NCBI GenBank assembly: GCA_021162125.1
Contig: JAGGZG010000227.1
Location: 1 to 7,924, forward strand
DNA: 7,924 nucleotides
Source: Anaerolineae bacterium
GTDB lineage: Bacteria; Chloroflexota; Anaerolineae; JACIWR01
Reading direction: 5' to 3'
The position numbers were made by a program, and so were the translations under genes. This document shows, in pieces, positions 5,380-7,924 of the stretch. The notes under the pieces are model-generated. The model saw only the letters and a program-made list of their open reading frames with translations. It was not told the DNA's origin and made no database searches. The first letter of the stretch is position 1; every line of letters starts with the position of its first letter.

Positions 5380-5916
5380 TTCGCTCCCTTCACCTTTCTA
5401 CAAGCTAGAGTTCCTGGCCCCCTTCGCCCTGTAACTGGCTTTCCCAGTCTCCCTGGGCGGTCGTTACTCCGCCGACTACTATGGGGCCTCCGTCGCCATG
5501 AGGCTCGCGCCTTTTAGGCGATCCCGTGGTACGGTGCAAGGTGAACGTTATCAGGATGATTTAGGATGTCTTTTCGTGGCTTTTTTGGTTCATTTACCTT
5601 TGTCTCCGTTAGGGGGGGATTAGTGTATGCTGCAAACCCTCATACACTTCCCAACAGACTCTGGTTTCAGCCGTGCTACCAGGTGGGTACCACATCCCAG
5701 ACCGCCACTGGACTTCAAGCAATTCAGCTTTATCCATGTCATCCAGGACTCGGGGCTCGTACTCTGCTACACGGCTTCGCAGTTCGCCCCTTTACCTACA
5801 TGCTGTTGTCCCGTTCGAGTTTCCTCTTTCGGTAAGTAGGTTGTCCTCATAGGTAGTTCCTTCCCCCTAACCTATGGCGCGTTTCGCGCTATTCACCTCG
5901 CCGTCGCACGGCGCAC
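5380..5916 (-). ncRNA. Group II intron domains I-IV (5' ribozyme portion)
   Basis: This 537-nt non-coding stretch runs from the intron 5' end GTGCGCC to the maturase start. Short frames in it are not genes. On the minus strand it holds several short complementary stretches such as GCGCG...CGCGC. Candidate exon-binding sites were spotted by eye: GGTAGC (5675-5680) could pair fully, with one wobble, to GTTACC in exon 1, and TTGGGAA (5648-5654) could pair 6 of 7 with TTGCCAA at the exon end. Those assignments are tentative. Confidence 0.75.
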
Positions 5917-5939
5917 TTGGCAATGGTAACAACGATCAC
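5917..5939 (-). CDS. parA: parA1 exon 1
   Basis: This 23-nt exon reads GTG ATC GTT GTT ACC ATT GCC AA and codes MIVVTIA plus two bases of Asn. A ribosome site, AAGGAG (5946-5951), lies 6 nt before the GTG, which decides the start. The intact neighbour parA2 starts MIITIANQ, so the alignment is direct. The frame is also open upstream to the parA2 stop region (VARRLYELYKHEAKECG), so a longer N-terminus from a GTG near 6011 cannot be excluded, but it lacks a ribosome site. Confidence 0.85.
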
Positions 5940-6013
5940 GCCACACTCCTTCGCTTCATGCTTGTACAACTCATACAGTCGTCGGGCCACCTGGTCTATT
6001 CTCCAGCACACGT

Positions 6014-6769
6014 TTACGTTGGCAAATAATCGGCAACCCTCCACACCAGGTCCGCGTATTCTTTCGCCGGGCGGGAGCTCGCTGCCTTCTCCCAGATGGT
6101 CTTCCCCTCGGCTCCACACTCACGCAGCACTGTGGCGCGGTGCACGGGCGGCAGGATCAACTCCGCGCCGAAGGTACGTTGCAGGTCATCCAGCGTCTGC
6201 TGACTTTCTCGAGTCACATTGTCGTAGAAAGTGGGCAGAATGCCCAGCACGCTTCCCCTCCAGTTCTGTCTCTTGACCAGCGCGTTCACGGTGTGTATGA
6301 CCTTGACCACTCCCTCGGTAGCCAGGTAATCCACCGTCGTGGGGATGATGACCAGGTCGGCGGCGAAGAGGGCCGCTTCCTGGAGCCTGCCCACGGATGG
6401 GGCGGTGTCTATGATCACCAGGTTCAGGCCCCCGGGCAGGGCAGGACGCAAGAGCTGGCGGATGATGTCCAGCTTGAATTCTTCGGCGTTGAGCACGACT
6501 TGTGCCGTGGCCGTGCGTTTGTTGCCGGGGATCAGGGCCAGACGAGGACGGCCGGTGGTGCGTGTCACGTTGGCCAGGGTCTGGACACCGACCAGCAGGT
6601 TGAAGACCCCCGGCTCCTGCACCAGGCCCAGGGCTGAGGCACACTGTCCCTGGGGGTCCAGGTCGAGGAGCAGGGTGTCTTTGCCTTGGATGGCCAGGCC
6701 ATGGGCCAGGGTGACGGCGGTGGTGGTCTTGCCGACTCCACCTTTCTGATTGGCAATAGTGATAATCAT
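6014..6769 (-). CDS. parA: parA2, intact ParA-type partition ATPase
   Basis: This 251-aa protein is a ParA/Soj-family P-loop ATPase. It begins MIITIANQKGGVGKTTT with the deviant Walker A (9-16), then LLLDLDPQGQ (Walker A') and VIIDTAPSV (Walker B). Small size and lack of an N-terminal helix-turn-helix place it with short (type Ib-like) ParAs. The ATG is preceded by AGGAGGAG, which overlaps the stop of the 89-aa gene 12 bp upstream, so the two are probably coupled. It is a close paralogue of parA1: one 90-bp stretch (6596-6685) is identical to 3318-3407. Differences concentrate in the middle and at the very C-terminus (VADYLPT versus VTDVTP). It has no RHH gene directly after it, only 74 bp and then parA1, so the RHH protein may be shared. 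Confidence 0.94.
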   Translation of the reverse strand: MIITIANQKGGVGKTTTAVTLAHGLAIQGKDTLLLDLDPQGQCASALGLVQEPGVFNLLVGVQTLANVTRTTGRPRLALIPGNKRTATAQVVLNAEEFKLDIIRQLLRPALPGGLNLVIIDTAPSVGRLQEAALFAADLVIIPTTVDYLATEGVVKVIHTVNALVKRQNWRGSVLGILPTFYDNVTRESQQTLDDLQRTFGAELILPPVHRATVLRECGAEGKTIWEKAASSRPAKEYADLVWRVADYLPT

Positions 6770-6781
6770 AGCTTCTCCTCC

Positions 6782-7051
6782 TCAGGCGAAAAACCTTTGC
6801 CGCACCACCGGCTGCGGCTCAGGCAGTGCCTTATCAGCCCTGGCAGGGGCTTGCGGTTCTTCCTCCAAATCCTCGATGCCGAAGGCCGTGGCCACAACGA
6901 CCAGCGCGGCGCGGAAACCCTGGCGATAGGCCCGCAAATAGCGGGGATCGCCCACCGCGCTGTCCATTGCCGCCGCCGTGGTGGCCGAAGCCTGGTCGGC
7001 GGCCCGCAGGGCGTGCAGAATGTCCTCGCGAAACCAGATGTCCAGGCTCAT
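6782..7051 (-). CDS. Unrecognised 89-aa protein
   Basis: This gene is not recognised. The start at ATG 7051 is preferred over one 7 codons upstream because it overlaps the stop of the previous gene as ATGA (7051-7048), a coupled arrangement. The protein begins MSLDIWFREDILHALRAADQ, is probably mostly helical through about residue 62 (RAYRQGFRAALVVVATAFGI), and ends with an acidic, Pro-rich tail (EDLEEEPQAPARADKALPEP). No signal peptide is visible; a short hydrophobic run (AALVVVATAFGI) is too short to call a membrane segment. Its position between the 110-aa gene and parA2 suggests a role linked to plasmid or element maintenance; that is only guilt by association. Confidence 0.65.
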   Translation of the reverse strand: MSLDIWFREDILHALRAADQASATTAAAMDSAVGDPRYLRAYRQGFRAALVVVATAFGIEDLEEEPQAPARADKALPEPQPVVRQRFFA

Positions 7052-7380
7052 CCCACTACTCCGGCTCTCCACTCGATCTCAGTGCACAGGGCCAGGGCGT
7101 GCTGAGTCCCCATGATCTCGCCCAGGTGCTCCAGCGCGGCCTGGACACCGCTCCAGGCGTAGCCCAGATAATCCAGGAAGGCACGGACCTCCACTGGCGT
7201 GGCCAGGCGCAGCACCGCTGCGAAGCGGGTCACGCCGACCTTCAGCCAGCCCTCCAAGACGTGGGCCCAGCGGCGGGCGCGGCCCGTGCGCTTGAGCCTT
7301 ACCTGGGCCCGGTGGACTACCAGGGTTTTATCACCGCAGGTGACGGCGTAAGTTCCTTGTCTGATCTGGGTGATGCTCAT
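7048..7380 (-). CDS. Unrecognised 110-aa protein
   Basis: This gene is not recognised. ATG 7380 is supported by GGAGGAAA ending a few bases upstream. The N-terminal 30 residues (MSITQIRQGTYAVTCGDKTL) look like beta strands. The rest appears helical, with an Arg-rich turn (RLKRTGRARRW) and a hydrophobic middle (VGVTRFAAVLRLATPVEVRA). It overlaps the next gene by 4 bp, so it belongs to the same transcription unit as the 89-aa gene and parA2. It is the first gene after the GGATTTG repeat array and could be controlled by whatever binds there. Confidence 0.65.
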   Translation of the reverse strand: MSITQIRQGTYAVTCGDKTLVVHRAQVRLKRTGRARRWAHVLEGWLKVGVTRFAAVLRLATPVEVRAFLDYLGYAWSGVQAALEHLGEIMGTQHALALCTEIEWRAGVVG

Positions 7381-7406
7381 CTCGTTTCCTCCGATGCATA
7401 TCCTCG

Positions 7407-7471
7407 CAAATCCACATCAAATCCCCATTTGTGGGGTCAAATCCACGCAAATCCCCCGTGTCCTCAAATCC
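7407..7471 (-). repeat. Array of five GGATTTG direct repeats, possible operator or iterons
   Basis: On the minus strand GGATTTG occurs at 7471-7465, 7454-7448, 7444-7438, 7424-7418 and 7413-7407. The four inner copies are 10, 20 and 11 bp apart, i.e. about whole helical turns. A further inverted CAAAT (7431-7427) lies between two copies, inside a small hairpin, CCCCA-TTTG-TGGGG (7423-7436, plus strand). The first copy overlaps the stop codon of the translocase gene; the rest fill the 83-bp gap before the 110-aa gene. Such spaced repeats usually bind an initiator or repressor. No consensus promoter was found in the gap. Confidence 0.6.
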
Positions 7472-7924
7472 CCAGAGTTTTCGCCGGGGGCCTACCCCCG
7501 GCCAGGGTGATGTTGGCCAGGCGGACCAGCTCGGGCGCTATCGTCTTGCTATCCTGGCGGGTTGCACCAGGTAGCAGCCAACCACGCCGCTCCCACCGCT
7601 TTGATAGGTTCTCAATGCGTCGCCGACTGATACCCGGAAACGCCTCGTGCAACTCCCGGATCTTGAACCGGCCGTCCAGGTAGTGCATCGCATACAACAC
7701 GAGCTGCGCTTCCTCGGTCGAGAGCGGCGAGGGCGGTTGAGCACGCAGGCGATTGGTGATAGCCCTGACCACATTGTCGTCCACCAGGTAGCCCTGGAGC
7801 TCCACCGGCCGGGCATCAAGGCGGGCCAACATTCGTCCCCGGATGGACCGGGGGAGGTTCTGCACCCCGCCGACGCCCAGGATCACCCGGCTGTGATCGG
7901 GGGTGGCCACGCGGAAGGCGATGC
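7464..7924 (-). CDS. FtsK/SpoIIIE-type DNA translocase, C-terminal part (runs off the window)
   Basis: The frame is open to the window edge, so only the last ~152 residues are visible. They begin IAFRVATPDHSRVILGVGG, followed by NLPRSIRGRML and VELQGYLVDD, the pattern at the end of FtsK/SpoIIIE motor domains (usually IAFRV..SR.IL..GGAE.LLG.GDML, then V.G.FV.D). The remaining ~90 residues (from about SPLSTEEAQLVLY) look like a winged helix (LHEAFPGISRRRIENLSKRW), placed like the gamma DNA-reading domain of FtsK. Walker motifs would lie outside the window. Such proteins pump double-stranded DNA; in mobile elements they act in conjugal transfer or segregation. A GTG at 7910 is not the real start. 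Confidence 0.75.
   Translation of the reverse strand, partial: IAFRVATPDHSRVILGVGGVQNLPRSIRGRMLARLDARPVELQGYLVDDNVVRAITNRLRAQPPSPLSTEEAQLVLYAMHYLDGRFKIRELHEAFPGISRRRIENLSKRWERRGWLLPGATRQDSKTIAPELVRLANITLAGGRPPAKTLGI

Larger units (their letters stand above)
3472..5916 (-). mobile_element. Complete group II intron (2445 nt) inside parA1
   Basis: On the minus strand the intron starts at 5916 with GTGCG, matching the GUGYG consensus, and ends at 3472 with CCCTAC, matching the AY end. It contains about 0.5 kb of domain I-IV RNA, a full maturase ORF in domain IV, a canonical domain V and a domain VI segment. It has the same orientation as parA1, and removing it joins GCC-AA to C-CAG, restoring Ala-Asn-Gln-Lys of the P-loop with no frame change. 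The chloroplast-like type is judged from the maturase and its HNH domain. Base composition is visibly lower in G+C than the surrounding operon, consistent with acquisition from elsewhere. Confidence 0.92.

Noticed and set aside
3583..5434. Several plus-strand frames antisense to the maturase
   Set aside because: The minus-strand frame has complete RT, maturase and HNH motifs; the plus-strand frames have none.
5566..5839. Plus-strand frames of 70-89 codons in the intron's non-coding part
   Set aside because: The region is ribozyme domain I-IV RNA on the other strand; no ribosome site or family resemblance.
6826..7683. 285-codon plus-strand frame opposite the translocase and small genes
   Set aside because: Pro/Arg-rich shadow translation spanning several well-supported minus-strand genes and the repeat array.

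Overview
The window comes from a bacterium of moderately high G+C and reads as accessory DNA, from a plasmid or an integrated plasmid-like element, next to a tRNA gene. Tandem parA genes, an FtsK-like translocase, a bacterial group II intron of the chloroplast-like type and an IS3 element would fit Chloroflexota or a similar lineage. That assignment is a guess; no marker here fixes the taxon.

Layout, left to right. (1) 51-121: complete tRNA-Gln(CUG). (2) 176-643: a protein with two excisionase/MerR-like helix-turn-helix motifs, containing a promoter-like and start-like signal inside its frame, then hairpins and an intrinsic terminator (721-744). (3) 758-980: a near-perfect sigma-70 promoter with a dyad over its -35 box, a strong leader hairpin and the beginning of a gene that the next element cuts off. 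(4) 981-2241: an IS3-family element with orfA, orfB, an A7 frameshift site and about 25-bp inverted repeats, but no visible target duplication. (5) 2337-2411: seven GTTAAC-type hexamers at 11-12 bp steps, a candidate partition centromere. (6) Minus strand, 7924 down to 2438: one operon-like run of FtsK/SpoIIIE-type translocase C-terminus, 110-aa unknown, 89-aa unknown, parA2, parA1, and a ribbon-helix-helix (RHH) protein.

The main result is that parA1 is split by a complete group II intron (3472-5916, 2445 nt) carrying a 598-aa reverse transcriptase/maturase/HNH protein. The intron begins GTGCG, has a canonical 34-nt domain V and ends in TAC. Joining the exons rebuilds MIVVTIANQKGGVGKTTT, exactly the ParA P-loop, and gives a 251-aa protein, the same length as the intact neighbour ParA2.

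How the parts may work together (inference): ParA ATPase(s), the RHH protein as centromere-binding partner and the GTTAAC array as centromere would form a type Ib partition cassette. A second array of GGATTTG repeats upstream of the 110-aa gene could be an operator or iteron site. ParA1 production would depend on ribozyme splicing, while ParA2 would not.
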